Assembly: GCF_029433255.1 (NCBI RefSeq)
Contig: NZ_JAQTHU010000001.1
Span: 1,798,001 to 1,862,000, forward strand
DNA length: 64,000 nucleotides
Origin: Lactobacillus sp. ESL0791
GTDB taxonomy: Bacteria; Bacillota; Bacilli; Lactobacillales; Lactobacillaceae
Direction of reading: 5' to 3'
The translations under genes were made by a program, and so were the position numbers. Under the pieces are notes generated by a model. That model was not told the DNA's origin, ran no database searches, and saw nothing but the letters and a program-made list of their open reading frames with translations. This document shows, in pieces, positions 16,953 through 25,404 of this stretch (position 1 is the stretch's first letter; the number at the start of each line of letters is the position of its first letter).

Positions 16953-18284
16953 TTAACCAAATGCTTTAAAGGCAGGAGCAATAACCCAAAGATAAATGAG
17001 TGCTGCAGTAATTGTATCTACATCAGTAGCAGTAGCATTTACAAAGCCTACCTTTGACAGAGCTACAACTAACAATGCCGGAAGTAGGGTAATAAACAAG
17101 CCGTGAACAATACCACCAATTACAGCACCACGTTTGCCACCGATTGCATTACCAAATATTCCAGCTGTACCACCAGCAAAGAAGTTAGACGTCATACCAG
17201 GCAAAATAACTGCTAAGCCTAGAACAGGAGTCACAAACATACCAATCAAAGTACCAATAGTAGTAGTAATAAAGCCAACGATTACTGAATTAGGAGCGTA
17301 TGGAAATAATACTGGACAGTCTAATGCAGGGATTGAATCTGGAACAATCTTCATCGCAATACCACGGAAGGCTGGCACAATTTCACCTAACATTAGACGT
17401 ACACCAGAAAGCATTACGTACACACCAACAGTAAATTCAATAGCTTGTAGGAAAGCATAAACAATGTAATTAATACTACCAGCTGCACCTGCTGCTGCCT
17501 TTGCGCACCAATAAGGGCCTGCTAATGCTGCAGTAATAATATACAAAGGAACCATTACTACCATAATTGAAAGACTGTTATCTTGTAAGAATGACATGCT
17601 CTTAGGAAACTTAACATGTTCCCATGAGTCTTTCCTTTCACTCATCTTCTTAACATGTTGGTCAACTTTACGGTCTCTTACTAACCAAGCAACACCAGCT
17701 TCAACTAAGTACCCAATCGTACAGAAGTGGCCCAAAGCGATTGAATTATTACCGGTAATTTTTCTAACAATGGGTTGGGCCAATGCCGGCATAGCTATTG
17801 CAAAAATACCACCGATAATACTACCCATTAAAATTAATGGAAATCCTTTAAGACCTGCAAAGTGGCCACCAATAACAGTCATGGTTGACATCCAAAGCAA
17901 TGCTTGACCTGTTAAGAACACATATTTCCATTTAGTAAATCTTGCAATAATAATGTTGACAATAAAAATACCTAATAACGTTAAAGCAATGTCATTACCC
18001 AAGCCCAATTTATTCATGGCTTGTCCGTTAATAGCTTCAATACTTGGAACAATGCCTTGGGTATGAAAGCCATGTTGGAAAATAACAGCAAAATAAGCCA
18101 AGCTTTGCTGAATAATGGTTGATCCAGCACTCAGTACTTCAAAACCTAATAAAGTTTTAAGCGTACCACTAATTACTTCTCCGACTTTTTTACCTTGAAG
18201 TACTAATCCCAGAAACGCAATTAATGAAATCAAAATCGCTGCTTGGGTTAATATATTATTAATTATCCATTCAACAACTACCAT
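16953..18284 (-). CDS. PTS EIIC, L-ascorbate (Ula/SgaT) family
   Basis: This integral membrane permease has 443 residues and about 10-12 hydrophobic segments. Similarity to E. coli UlaA is visible in GTLKTLLGFEVLSAGS (about residue 40), GVRLMLGEIVPAFRGIA (about 290) and IPALDCPVLFPYAPNSV (about 320). The Ula family carries ascorbate in E. coli, but Gram-positive members often carry other sugars, and the class II aldolase next door points to a ketose or sugar alcohol. It follows EIIB by 13 bases. No separate EIIA gene is in the operon. Confidence 0.82.
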   Translation of the reverse strand: MVVVEWIINNILTQAAILISLIAFLGLVLQGKKVGEVISGTLKTLLGFEVLSAGSTIIQQSLAYFAVIFQHGFHTQGIVPSIEAINGQAMNKLGLGNDIALTLLGIFIVNIIIARFTKWKYVFLTGQALLWMSTMTVIGGHFAGLKGFPLILMGSIIGGIFAIAMPALAQPIVRKITGNNSIALGHFCTIGYLVEAGVAWLVRDRKVDQHVKKMSERKDSWEHVKFPKSMSFLQDNSLSIMVVMVPLYIITAALAGPYWCAKAAAGAAGSINYIVYAFLQAIEFTVGVYVMLSGVRLMLGEIVPAFRGIAMKIVPDSIPALDCPVLFPYAPNSVIVGFITTTIGTLIGMFVTPVLGLAVILPGMTSNFFAGGTAGIFGNAIGGKRGAVIGGIVHGLFITLLPALLVVALSKVGFVNATATDVDTITAALIYLWVIAPAFKAFG

Positions 18285-18297
18285 TTAATTCACCCTC

Positions 18298-18603
18298 TTA
18301 ACTTTCAGCTATTTCTTTTACGATTGGCAAAATCTTTTCTTTAATTTCTTCCTTATCAACAATATTGTTTAAGTATACAATTTTTGTTTTAGGGTCAATT
18401 TGAGTATTCTCAAATTGAGATTCAAAATTGCTTGCAGAAACAATTACATCCGCATTTAAAGATGGAACATCTGAAATGGAATCATGATCTGACTTTACTT
18501 CAATGCCAGCCTCTGAAAATACATCATCAGCTTCCATTTGGCACGCCAAACTTGAGCCTAATCCATTACCACAAATAAAGTACACACTAGGCACTTTAGC
18601 CAT
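18298..18603 (-). CDS. PTS EIIB, ascorbate/lactose-galactitol type
   Basis: The 101-residue protein has the phospho-cysteine loop ICGNGLGSSLACQM at residues 10-23, the pattern of UlaB/GatB-type EIIB proteins. It takes phosphate from EIIA and passes it to the sugar during transport through the EIIC encoded directly downstream. The ribosome site is strong (AGGAGGT). It lies 33 bases after the regulator gene, so regulator, EIIB and EIIC are probably one transcript. Confidence 0.88.
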   Translation of the reverse strand: MAKVPSVYFICGNGLGSSLACQMEADDVFSEAGIEVKSDHDSISDVPSLNADVIVSASNFESQFENTQIDPKTKIVYLNNIVDKEEIKEKILPIVKEIAES

Positions 18604-18636
18604 AATTATTACCTCCTAAACACAATTTATTATGTA

Positions 18637-20715
18637 TTAATTCTTTTTAAATAATATATTCTTAAAACTATTAATGTCTTCTGCTTCAGCTAATTCATCA
18701 ATCTTTCCAGGTTGATGAATCAAATTAATTACTCCTTTTAAAATATTCAAATGAGAATAATTATCAATAGCCGCTAAAACAAATATAACTTTGACAGGAT
18801 CATTATCTTTATTACCAAAATTAATTGCTGGATCTAAAGTAGCGACACTAACATCAAGCTTATTTACACCATCCTCAGGGCGCGCATGTGCAAGTGCAAT
18901 ACCTGGTCCAATAACAATATAAGCGCCATAATCAACAACAGATTTCTCCATTGCTTTAACATAATTTTGGTCTATTGAACCATTATCTAGAAGCGGGGAA
19001 GCCGCTTTTTCTATAGCATCAGTCCAATTGCTAGACTTTAAATGGAGCTGAATTTTATTATTGGTAAGTAAATTCCCTATCATAGGCCTTACCACACTTT
19101 CTTTTACCATTATCTTGTGATTTGAAAAAGCTCTAATTAAGTCATCAACTAACTGACTGTTAACTTTTTTGTGCAAATCCTTTTCAATGATTTTTATTAT
19201 ATTTTTCAATAAATTACTACTATCATCTACCTTATGCTTATTCAAGAAACTACGATTCTGCAGATTTAATCCTTGAGCAAATTCCTTTAAATGCCGATAA
19301 TCTTTGGCTTGAGGCACAGGTGATAACTGGAAACTAGGAATGTTTTTTAATGGATAATTAATTGTTTTAACCACAAAATCAATATTTAATTTATTTAAAG
19401 TATTTATATTTTGTAATCCTAAAATAGCAACAATTTCCACATTTAAATTCCGCGCAATATTAGTTGCAAGCAGCTGTCCCGTTGCTTCACCATAATTACA
19501 AAGCACAGCAATTCGGTAAGTGCTCTCATTTTTAGATACTTGTTCAGCATATGTTACAAAATATACTACTATGTATGCTTTCTCTTCATCAGATACTTCA
19601 TCATGAGGATAATTCGTTTTAAAAAATTCACTGATATCATTAAAAGTACTGCTATAATTACTTTTCAAAAGATTTGTCAATGGATTATAAATATGTATAT
19701 GATCTTTTTGCCTCTGCAAAAAATCAGTAATATGCGAATTTAATTGCTCAAAAAACTTCTCTGAATCTTTATAACTGATATTCTCTTTATCAGTCATAAA
19801 GTTAATTAGTTTTACGCTTAATACCTGTGATTGACTCCAAGTAAAAATATTTTCGTGATTCTTACCCAAAAAAGACTTCAAAGAATATGCCAGATACTTT
19901 TTTTCTGCAACAGGTGCACAGATGTGCAATCTTACGGTAAGGTCATCGATTAAAGAAGATACTTTATTTTCTTGAGTTTCAACATAAGAGCTTTCACTCT
20001 CACTAATATATTTTTTATTGGAAATGCGGCTAACCCAAATCGCTAATAGAAGACTAACTTGTATTTCTCTTGCAGAAACACCTTCATATTTCCCGCCAGC
20101 TATTAACTTATATGCAATTTTCCTAGATTGAGAAAAAACATTTAATCCAAAGAAGTCAACAATAAGTTTATAACTATCGCTTTTATTTATTACTGTTTTA
20201 TCTGTGAATTCAGAAATATCAACGTTGGCAACCATTAACTGCTGCATCATAATTCTAATATTCTTCTCAGCACCTATTACTTCCGCACCTTGTTGAGTAC
20301 TTAAATTTAAAGAGTATTTTGACAAATATTCTCTTATTTGTTTCATATCTTTATCCATGGTACTCTTGCTAATTTCCAACCTTTTTTGTTCTTCAAAAAT
20401 CTTTATCTTCTTTGGATATTTTAAAAAGTCAAGAATTATCTCAAGCTGGCGATTCTTAGGCGAAATTAAATTGCTGTCGGTAGTTTTCAAATATTCTAGT
20501 AATTTATTTTTTTCAATTGAGGTAAGAGATAGTGAAAGATTGCCCCTACAGTTATCAACTCTAGAAATTGATAATTGCTCTAACTTAAAATTAATTTCTT
20601 TAAGATCATTTCTGACCGTCCGAGATGATACGCCCAATGAATGGCTTAACTCTTTAATTTTTAAAGGTTCATCTTCTATTAAAGAATTTAAGATATATAA
20701 TTGTCGATCTTTCAT
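18637..20715 (-). CDS. BglG/MtlR-type PRD transcriptional activator with EIIB- and EIIA-like domains
   Basis: The 692-residue regulator has an N-terminal HTH (residues 1-55, IKELSHSLGVSSRTVRNDL), a second Mga-like HTH at about 90-160, two PRD regions (about 180-390; PRD2 has NPL at about 344 while its second His position is Tyr), an EIIB-like domain with Cys in VLCNYGEATGQLL (about 408), and a C-terminal EIIA domain (about 545-690) with the phospho-His in GIALAHARPEDGV. Phosphorylation by HPr and EII proteins controls such activators. Because no free EIIA is encoded nearby, its EIIA domain may also feed EIIB. AAAGG sits before the start. Confidence 0.9.
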   Translation of the reverse strand: MKDRQLYILNSLIEDEPLKIKELSHSLGVSSRTVRNDLKEINFKLEQLSISRVDNCRGNLSLSLTSIEKNKLLEYLKTTDSNLISPKNRQLEIILDFLKYPKKIKIFEEQKRLEISKSTMDKDMKQIREYLSKYSLNLSTQQGAEVIGAEKNIRIMMQQLMVANVDISEFTDKTVINKSDSYKLIVDFFGLNVFSQSRKIAYKLIAGGKYEGVSAREIQVSLLLAIWVSRISNKKYISESESSYVETQENKVSSLIDDLTVRLHICAPVAEKKYLAYSLKSFLGKNHENIFTWSQSQVLSVKLINFMTDKENISYKDSEKFFEQLNSHITDFLQRQKDHIHIYNPLTNLLKSNYSSTFNDISEFFKTNYPHDEVSDEEKAYIVVYFVTYAEQVSKNESTYRIAVLCNYGEATGQLLATNIARNLNVEIVAILGLQNINTLNKLNIDFVVKTINYPLKNIPSFQLSPVPQAKDYRHLKEFAQGLNLQNRSFLNKHKVDDSSNLLKNIIKIIEKDLHKKVNSQLVDDLIRAFSNHKIMVKESVVRPMIGNLLTNNKIQLHLKSSNWTDAIEKAASPLLDNGSIDQNYVKAMEKSVVDYGAYIVIGPGIALAHARPEDGVNKLDVSVATLDPAINFGNKDNDPVKVIFVLAAIDNYSHLNILKGVINLIHQPGKIDELAEAEDINSFKNILFKKN

Positions 20716-21158
20716 ATCCTTTACCTCATTTTTAATATTAGCTGAATTCGTTTACATTTAAAAGAACAGATTAGTTCATTTTCCTTTGGAAACAATTCAT
20801 ACGTAGTACATATTATTTCACCTGACTTTTGAAAGTATAAAAGCTTACATGTTATCTAAAATATAACATATAGAAAACTTACATTTGTACGTTAAAAAAG
20901 CCGGAAATCAAACTTTTCCTATATAATTTCTAGCTTTCAGATTTCAGTCAGATAGTAATTAAAAGTGTGGGCCTATTGCTTGATAAAGCTTTAACATAAA
21001 TAAATTTATTTTATGGTTTTATAATTCAAGCTCACCTAATGTCGCAATTTACTGGGCAAAATCTGAAATATTGGTAAAGCATTACTTGGATTACACTTTT
21101 TCTGCAAAACTTTGCTATAATTGCTCAATAAATATTAACTAATTTTGAGAGAAAGATT
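20716..21158. other. Divergent regulatory region between the PRD regulator and APC permease
   Basis: 443 bases, AT-rich, without a credible gene. It contains an inverted repeat ATGTTAT-7-ATAACAT at 20849-20869, which could be an operator for the PTS operon, and the permease promoter at 21113-21121. A minus-strand promoter for the regulator is not clear. Confidence 0.5.
21113..21121 (+). promoter_or_regulatory. Extended -10 promoter of the APC permease gene
   Basis: TGCTATAAT, a perfect extended -10, lies 37 bases before the start codon. TTACAC lies 19 bases upstream as a poor -35. Confidence 0.55.
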
Positions 21159-22466
21159 ATGAAACGTGAATTAAACTTTTTTGCAGCCCTGGCCACCGTT
21201 ATGGGAACCATGATTGGCGGTGGTGCTTTTTTTAAAATTGCTACAGTTTCGACACTGACACACAACCCGTGGTTGAGTATTCTTGTTTGGCCGCTTGCCG
21301 GTTTTATTACTATCATGGCCGGACTCAGCATTGCCGAATTAGCGGCAATTTATCCGGAAGACGGCGGCCCCGTTAAATACTTGGAAGCAATTTATGGACC
21401 AAAGATTTCCTTTCTGTTCGGCTGGTCGCTAATTATTATCTACTATCCGGCCAACATCGCCGCCCTGGCAATCGTGTTTGCCACTCAGCTGCGGGAAATG
21501 CCTGGTTTCAGCAGTTTTTCAACCACGATGATTGCTTTTGCTGTCATGTTGATTTTACTAATAGTTAACTGGCTGGGAACAAAACTAAGTAGCAAAGTGC
21601 AAAAAGTTTCGTTAATTGTTAAGCTTATTCCGATCATCGCTATTGCGCTGGCAGCAGTTTTCAGCAAAGCGCCTAACCAATTGGCTGGCACAACTCTTCC
21701 CCATAGTTTTTCGGCTAACGCAGCGACCGCTTTTGGCCAAGCGCTGCTGGCAGTGCTATTTGCTTATGATGGCTGGCTCAGTGTCGGTAATCTGGCCAGT
21801 GAAATTAAAAATCCCGCAAAAACTTTGGCTAAAGCGATCAGTTGGGGACTGGTGGGCGTGACTATTGTATATACCATGCTCAATTGGGGTTACATCAGAA
21901 TGGTTCCGTGGCACCAAATTGTCGGCAATCAGGCCACAGCCATGTTAACTGCACAAAAGCTTTTTGGTGATCTTGGCGGTAAGATTCTTGCAATTGGTAT
22001 TCTCGTATCAATCTTTGGGGCAGCTAACGGCCACCTGATGCTGGGATCGCGCATGCCCTATGCCCTCGGTACAAAAAAACAATTACCGGCTGCGAACTTT
22101 TTCGGTAAATTAAACAGTAAAACTCATGTCCCAACCAACAGTATGTTGTTTGAATGCGCCATTGCTGCCGTCATGATTTTATCCGGTACCTTCGATACTT
22201 TGACTGATATGCTGGTTTACGTTTCGTGGATTTTTTCCATTCTATTATTTATCGGTGTGTTCATTTTGCGGAAAAGAGAACCCGAATTGATGCGGCCATA
22301 TAAAATTCCGCTTTATCCGCTGCCGCCCATTTTGGCAATCATTGGCGGGCTCTTCATTGTCATTAACACCAGCCTCACCCAACCGGTCTTAGCAATCATC
22401 GGCATCTTGCTGACGCTGAGCGGCTGGCCCGTATATTATTTTGTCCAAAGGAAGGTGAATAATTAA
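21159..22466 (+). CDS. APC-superfamily amino acid permease (LAT/SteT-like)
   Basis: The 435-residue protein has about 12 membrane segments. The first helix contains the substrate-binding glycine motif GTMIGGGAFF (about residue 16), and the cytoplasmic loop SEIKNPAKTLAKAI (about 213) is typical of LAT-type amino acid exchangers such as B. subtilis SteT. The substrate is not predictable from sequence. RBS: GAGAGAAAG before the ATG. Monocistronic; a terminator lies just before the downstream hydroxyacid dehydrogenase, whose 2-oxo acid substrates come from amino acids. Confidence 0.85.
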   Translation: MKRELNFFAALATVMGTMIGGGAFFKIATVSTLTHNPWLSILVWPLAGFITIMAGLSIAELAAIYPEDGGPVKYLEAIYGPKISFLFGWSLIIIYYPANIAALAIVFATQLREMPGFSSFSTTMIAFAVMLILLIVNWLGTKLSSKVQKVSLIVKLIPIIAIALAAVFSKAPNQLAGTTLPHSFSANAATAFGQALLAVLFAYDGWLSVGNLASEIKNPAKTLAKAISWGLVGVTIVYTMLNWGYIRMVPWHQIVGNQATAMLTAQKLFGDLGGKILAIGILVSIFGAANGHLMLGSRMPYALGTKKQLPAANFFGKLNSKTHVPTNSMLFECAIAAVMILSGTFDTLTDMLVYVSWIFSILLFIGVFILRKREPELMRPYKIPLYPLPPILAIIGGLFIVINTSLTQPVLAIIGILLTLSGWPVYYFVQRKVNN

Positions 22467-22620
22467 CGGCACCTTAACAGAGTCCATTTAATCGACAAAA
22501 GCTTTTTCATTGTTACCGCGTATCACGTCATATTGCAAAATTACTTTATGTCTTTGCATTTTGTTTGCTAAAAAATTCATATTTTTTTAAAATTAAATTT
22601 ATTTTTATTAAATAAGCTAC

Positions 22621-22626
22621 TATAAT
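22621..22626 (+). promoter_or_regulatory. -10 box of the HicDH gene
   Basis: A perfect TATAAT immediately before the hairpin at 22627, with no good -35. A transcript from here would begin inside or at the 5' arm of the hairpin. Confidence 0.4.
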
Positions 22627-22655
22627 AAAGAAAACAGCTGGGCTGTTTTCTTTTT
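22627..22655 (+). terminator. Terminator of the APC gene, overlapping the next promoter
   Basis: AAAGAAAACAGC pairs exactly with GCTGTTTTCTTT over a three-base loop and is followed by Ts. It ends read-through from the permease gene; for transcripts started at the adjacent -10 box it would form a 5' terminal hairpin. Confidence 0.75.
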
Positions 22656-22675
22656 AAGAATTGTGAGGAATTATT

Positions 22676-23587
22676 ATGAGTAAAATTGGAGTTATTGGTG
22701 ATGGTCATGTTGGCAGTACGGTTGCACATCAGTTGATTGCGACCGGGTTAGTTGATGACCTAGTTTTAATTGATAAGAATGAAGCTAAAGTTAATGCTGA
22801 TGCGCTTGACTTTGAAGATGCAATGGCCAATCTGCAGCATCATGCAAATATAATTGTGAACGATTATGCGGCCTTAAAAGACGCAGACATTATTATCAGT
22901 GCGGTCGGCAAAATTAAGCTTTCTGCTGAGGATCGTTTTGGCGAATTGCGCTTCAATAGCGAGCAAATTAAACAAGTTGCCCCCGAGATCAAGAAAAGTG
23001 GATTTAATGGCATTATCATTTGTATTTCTAATCCGGTAGACGTGATCACAAGTATGTATCAGAAATTGACCGGCTTGCCTAAGAACCAAGTTCTTGGAAC
23101 TGGAACTTTGCTTGACACCGCACGGATGAAGCGAGCTGTTGGTAAAAAGATGAAGATTGACCCCCGTTCAGTTATCGGCTTCACTTTAGGTGAACACGGG
23201 GATTCGCAATTTACTGCTTGGTCAACAGTCACCGCCTTGCAAAAGCCATTCACAGAAATTGCAAAAGAAAATTCGTGGAATTTAGAGGACATGAATCATG
23301 AAATCAAACGTGGCGGCTACACCGTTTATGCAGGAAAGCAATATACCAATTATGGAATTGCTGCTGCTGCAACCCGCTTGGCTGAAGCTGTTTTGAGCGA
23401 TTCACACACGGAGATGCCCGTTTCTAATTACCAAAAGCAATACGACACTTACATGTCATATCCGGCAATTATTGGCAGATCAGGTATTGTGCAAAGGCTT
23501 GAACTAAATCTAACCGATGAAGAAAAGAAGCAACTGCAACAAACTGCAGATGCGATTAAAGAAAAAACTAAAAAAGAATTTAATTAA
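22676..23587 (+). CDS. L-2-hydroxyisocaproate dehydrogenase (LDH/MDH family)
   Basis: This NAD-dependent enzyme of 303 residues reduces branched 2-oxo acids such as 2-oxoisocaproate. It matches Lactobacillus/Weissella L-HicDH rather than true L-LDH in DFEDAMANLQ (about residue 46), GTGTLLDTARMKRAVG (about 142) and RGGYTVYAGKQYTNYG (about 205). The GDGHVGS dinucleotide loop starts at residue 8, and the catalytic His is in LGEHGDSQF. It is monocistronic, with GTGAGGA as ribosome site and a terminator after the gene. Lactate dehydrogenase side activity is possible. Confidence 0.85.
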   Translation: MSKIGVIGDGHVGSTVAHQLIATGLVDDLVLIDKNEAKVNADALDFEDAMANLQHHANIIVNDYAALKDADIIISAVGKIKLSAEDRFGELRFNSEQIKQVAPEIKKSGFNGIIICISNPVDVITSMYQKLTGLPKNQVLGTGTLLDTARMKRAVGKKMKIDPRSVIGFTLGEHGDSQFTAWSTVTALQKPFTEIAKENSWNLEDMNHEIKRGGYTVYAGKQYTNYGIAAAATRLAEAVLSDSHTEMPVSNYQKQYDTYMSYPAIIGRSGIVQRLELNLTDEEKKQLQQTADAIKEKTKKEFN

Positions 23588-23601
23588 GCATGTAAAAGAT
23601 A

Positions 23602-23635
23602 GGCAAGTAATCTTCCAAGGGTTACTTGCTTTTTA
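23602..23635 (+). terminator. Terminator of the HicDH gene
   Basis: GCAAGTAA and TTACTTGC pair around an 11-base loop, followed by five Ts. Confidence 0.85.
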
Positions 23636-23721
23636 CTTTACTCTTGGACTAGGTGTAAAGTAAAAATAGAACTTTTCCCCATCACGTTAGCGTAGAATGT
23701 TTCGACCTATACCGTTAAATA

Positions 23722-23740
23722 TTAGATTTAGCCAATCTAA
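23722..23740 (+). repeat. Inverted repeat upstream of pdxK
   Basis: TTAGATT-TAGCC-AATCTAA, a perfect 7-bp inverted repeat 25 bases before the pdxK -10 box and followed by a T-rich run. It is either an operator or a short terminator. Confidence 0.4.
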
Positions 23741-23765
23741 TTTTTAATTTAAAACTAATAAATAA

Positions 23766-23774
23766 TGCTATACT
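23766..23774 (+). promoter_or_regulatory. Extended -10 promoter of pdxK-pdxU
   Basis: TGCTATACT, an extended -10 one base off consensus, about 30 bases before the TTG start. Confidence 0.5.
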
Positions 23775-23803
23775 GTAATAAACATTACCAAAGGAGTTTA
23801 GCT

Positions 23804-24649
23804 TTGAATTTAGACGTATTAATCAGTCAAGATATTTCCTGCATTGGTCAAGTTTCATTGGTCACAGTACTGCCAATATTAGCGGCCAGCGGCGGTGACG
23901 TCAGTGTCTTGCCCACTGCTCTGCTTTCAACCCATACTGGCGGCTTTGGTGACAACACTTATTTAGATTTGAGCGCAGAAATGACGAAGATTTTTGCACA
24001 CTGGCAAGATTTACAGGTCAAATTTAATTCTATTTACCTGGGCTATCTGGGAATGAATGCACTAAAAAAATGGCATTCAAGCTTAAGCAAGATAAGCAAC
24101 AGCGATAGCATCATTCTAATTGATCCTGTAATGGGCGATCACGGAAAATTGTATCACGGTTTTAACGCTGAATATGTGGAACAAATGCAAAAATTAATCA
24201 TGCAGGCAACCGTGATTACCCCAAACCTAACGGAAGCCAGTTTCTTGTTAGACAGGCCCGAACTGGCACAAGCGGACTTGACAGCAGCGCCGCAAATACT
24301 GAAACAGCTTGCTGAGCGCTTTGCCGTCAAGCAGATTGTTATCACAGGAATCAACTGCGGCAAGGAAATTGCCATTGTGGGCAGCGATGATGGTGCTAAA
24401 AACATTTGGCAGATTGTTACACCTAAAATCAACGGCAACTATTTTGGATCCGGGGATATTTTTGCAGCAGCACTTTTAGCAGGTATTTTGCACAAGCAAA
24501 CACTTAAAAATGCCGCAAAAGCAGCAAGTACTTTTATCGGCTCGGCCATTAAGGATTTACCGGCCGACCGCGATCAACGTCTAGGAATAAATTATGCCAG
24601 CAGCCTGCCAGCTTTTATTGAAAAGATTAGTTCTAACTTGGAGGAGTAA
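23804..24649 (+). CDS. pdxK: Pyridoxal/pyridoxamine kinase
   Basis: This ribokinase-fold enzyme of 281 residues phosphorylates vitamin B6 vitamers to PLP precursors. Signs: DISCIGQVSL at the start, LLSTHTGGFG (about residue 45), DPVMGDHGKLY (about 105) and the anion-hole signature NYFGSGDIFAAA (about 210). The TTG at 23804 is chosen because AAGGAG precedes it by seven bases, while the upstream ATG would include the promoter region. It lies three bases before the ECF S-component gene, so uptake and trapping of B6 are coupled. Confidence 0.88.
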   Translation: MNLDVLISQDISCIGQVSLVTVLPILAASGGDVSVLPTALLSTHTGGFGDNTYLDLSAEMTKIFAHWQDLQVKFNSIYLGYLGMNALKKWHSSLSKISNSDSIILIDPVMGDHGKLYHGFNAEYVEQMQKLIMQATVITPNLTEASFLLDRPELAQADLTAAPQILKQLAERFAVKQIVITGINCGKEIAIVGSDDGAKNIWQIVTPKINGNYFGSGDIFAAALLAGILHKQTLKNAAKAASTFIGSAIKDLPADRDQRLGINYASSLPAFIEKISSNLEE

Positions 24650-24652
24650 ATT

Positions 24653-25201
24653 ATGCGTGAACAAAAAAATTCGTTAGCAGCTTTAACAATGACTGGATTA
24701 TTTGCCGCAATTATTTATATTGGGATTTGGGTTCTGCGGATACCGATTCCGGCAATGGTTGGTAGGCCGTTTATTCACTTTGGCAACACGTTAACTGCAG
24801 TGGCAATTTTGTTTCTAGGTTTTCGCAACGGGATGCTGGCAGGAATTATTGGTTTAGGCAGTTTTGACATTTTAAATGGCTACGCAGCCACGTCTTGGCT
24901 AACAATGCTGGAAGTTGTGGTTGTTGCGACCGTAATCAGCTCTATCTTCAAGGCGTTCAACTATCAGGATACCAAGCGCAACATCATTATTATTGCCATT
25001 GTCGCGGGAATTACTAAGATTTTCACGACCTACTGTGTTTCGATCGTTGAAGCGCTGATGATTGGCACCAATCTCAAGGCGGCACTGATTGCGTCATTCT
25101 TGAGTTTACCGGCTACCGTAGTTAACTCAATTACGACAGCGATTATGACACCTATTCTATATTTTGCAGTAAGGAAGTTTTATCGTTCGGTGAGGAGATA
25201 A
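24653..25201 (+). CDS. pdxU: ECF transporter S-component, predicted pyridoxine (PdxU-like)
   Basis: The substrate-binding membrane subunit has 182 residues and about five to six helices, with the short polar N-terminus usual for S-components. It needs the shared EcfAA'T energizing module encoded elsewhere. B6 specificity follows from the three-base spacing to pdxK and from the described pairing of PdxU with PdxK in Firmicutes; the sequence alone does not fix the vitamin. GGAGG precedes the start. Confidence 0.75.
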   Translation: MREQKNSLAALTMTGLFAAIIYIGIWVLRIPIPAMVGRPFIHFGNTLTAVAILFLGFRNGMLAGIIGLGSFDILNGYAATSWLTMLEVVVVATVISSIFKAFNYQDTKRNIIIIAIVAGITKIFTTYCVSIVEALMIGTNLKAALIASFLSLPATVVNSITTAIMTPILYFAVRKFYRSVRR

Positions 25202-25245
25202 AAAAGATTGCTCTCAATTTTACTTGGGAACAATCTTTTATTTTG
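25202..25245 (+). terminator. Terminator of pdxK-pdxU
   Basis: AAAAGATTG and CAATCTTTT flank a 20-base loop, followed by a T-rich stretch, directly after the stop codon. Confidence 0.75.
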
Positions 25246-25283
25246 TGTAATGGCAACGTACTGCAACTATTTTTAAACCTTCA

Positions 25284-25381
25284 TCATCCGACCAAATAGT
25301 CTTCACCTTTCTCATTCACATATCTTTCCTTGACCATTTTTCAATTGCTGCCAAGAATGCGGAGTACGAGATTGACTTCAT
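25284..25381 (-). pseudogene. Short reading frame with strong RBS, possibly a frameshifted gene remnant
   Basis: AGGAGGT stands seven bases before an ATG at 25381 that opens a 21-codon frame (stop at 25316-25318). Adding one base in the A run after codon 14 would extend the protein with VKERYVNEKGEDYLVG to a stop at 25284. This looks coding-like, so a decayed small gene is possible. It lies 23 bases after the 133-residue protein gene. It may also be a genuine 21-residue peptide. Confidence 0.3.
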
Positions 25382-25404
25382 TATGAACCTCCTAATTTTT
25401 CTAT

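Noticed and set aside
16953..18284. Galactitol (GatC) family for the EIIC
   Set aside because: The GTLKTLLGF, GVRLMLGEI and ALDCPVLFPYAPNSV segments fit UlaA better.
20987..21002. TGATAAAGCTTTAACA as a CcpA cre site
   Set aside because: The half-sites are two bases too far apart and the central CG is missing.
22676..23587. Main L-lactate dehydrogenase
   Set aside because: DFEDAMANL, TLLDTARMKRAVG and RGGYTVYAGK match L-HicDH rather than glycolytic LDH.
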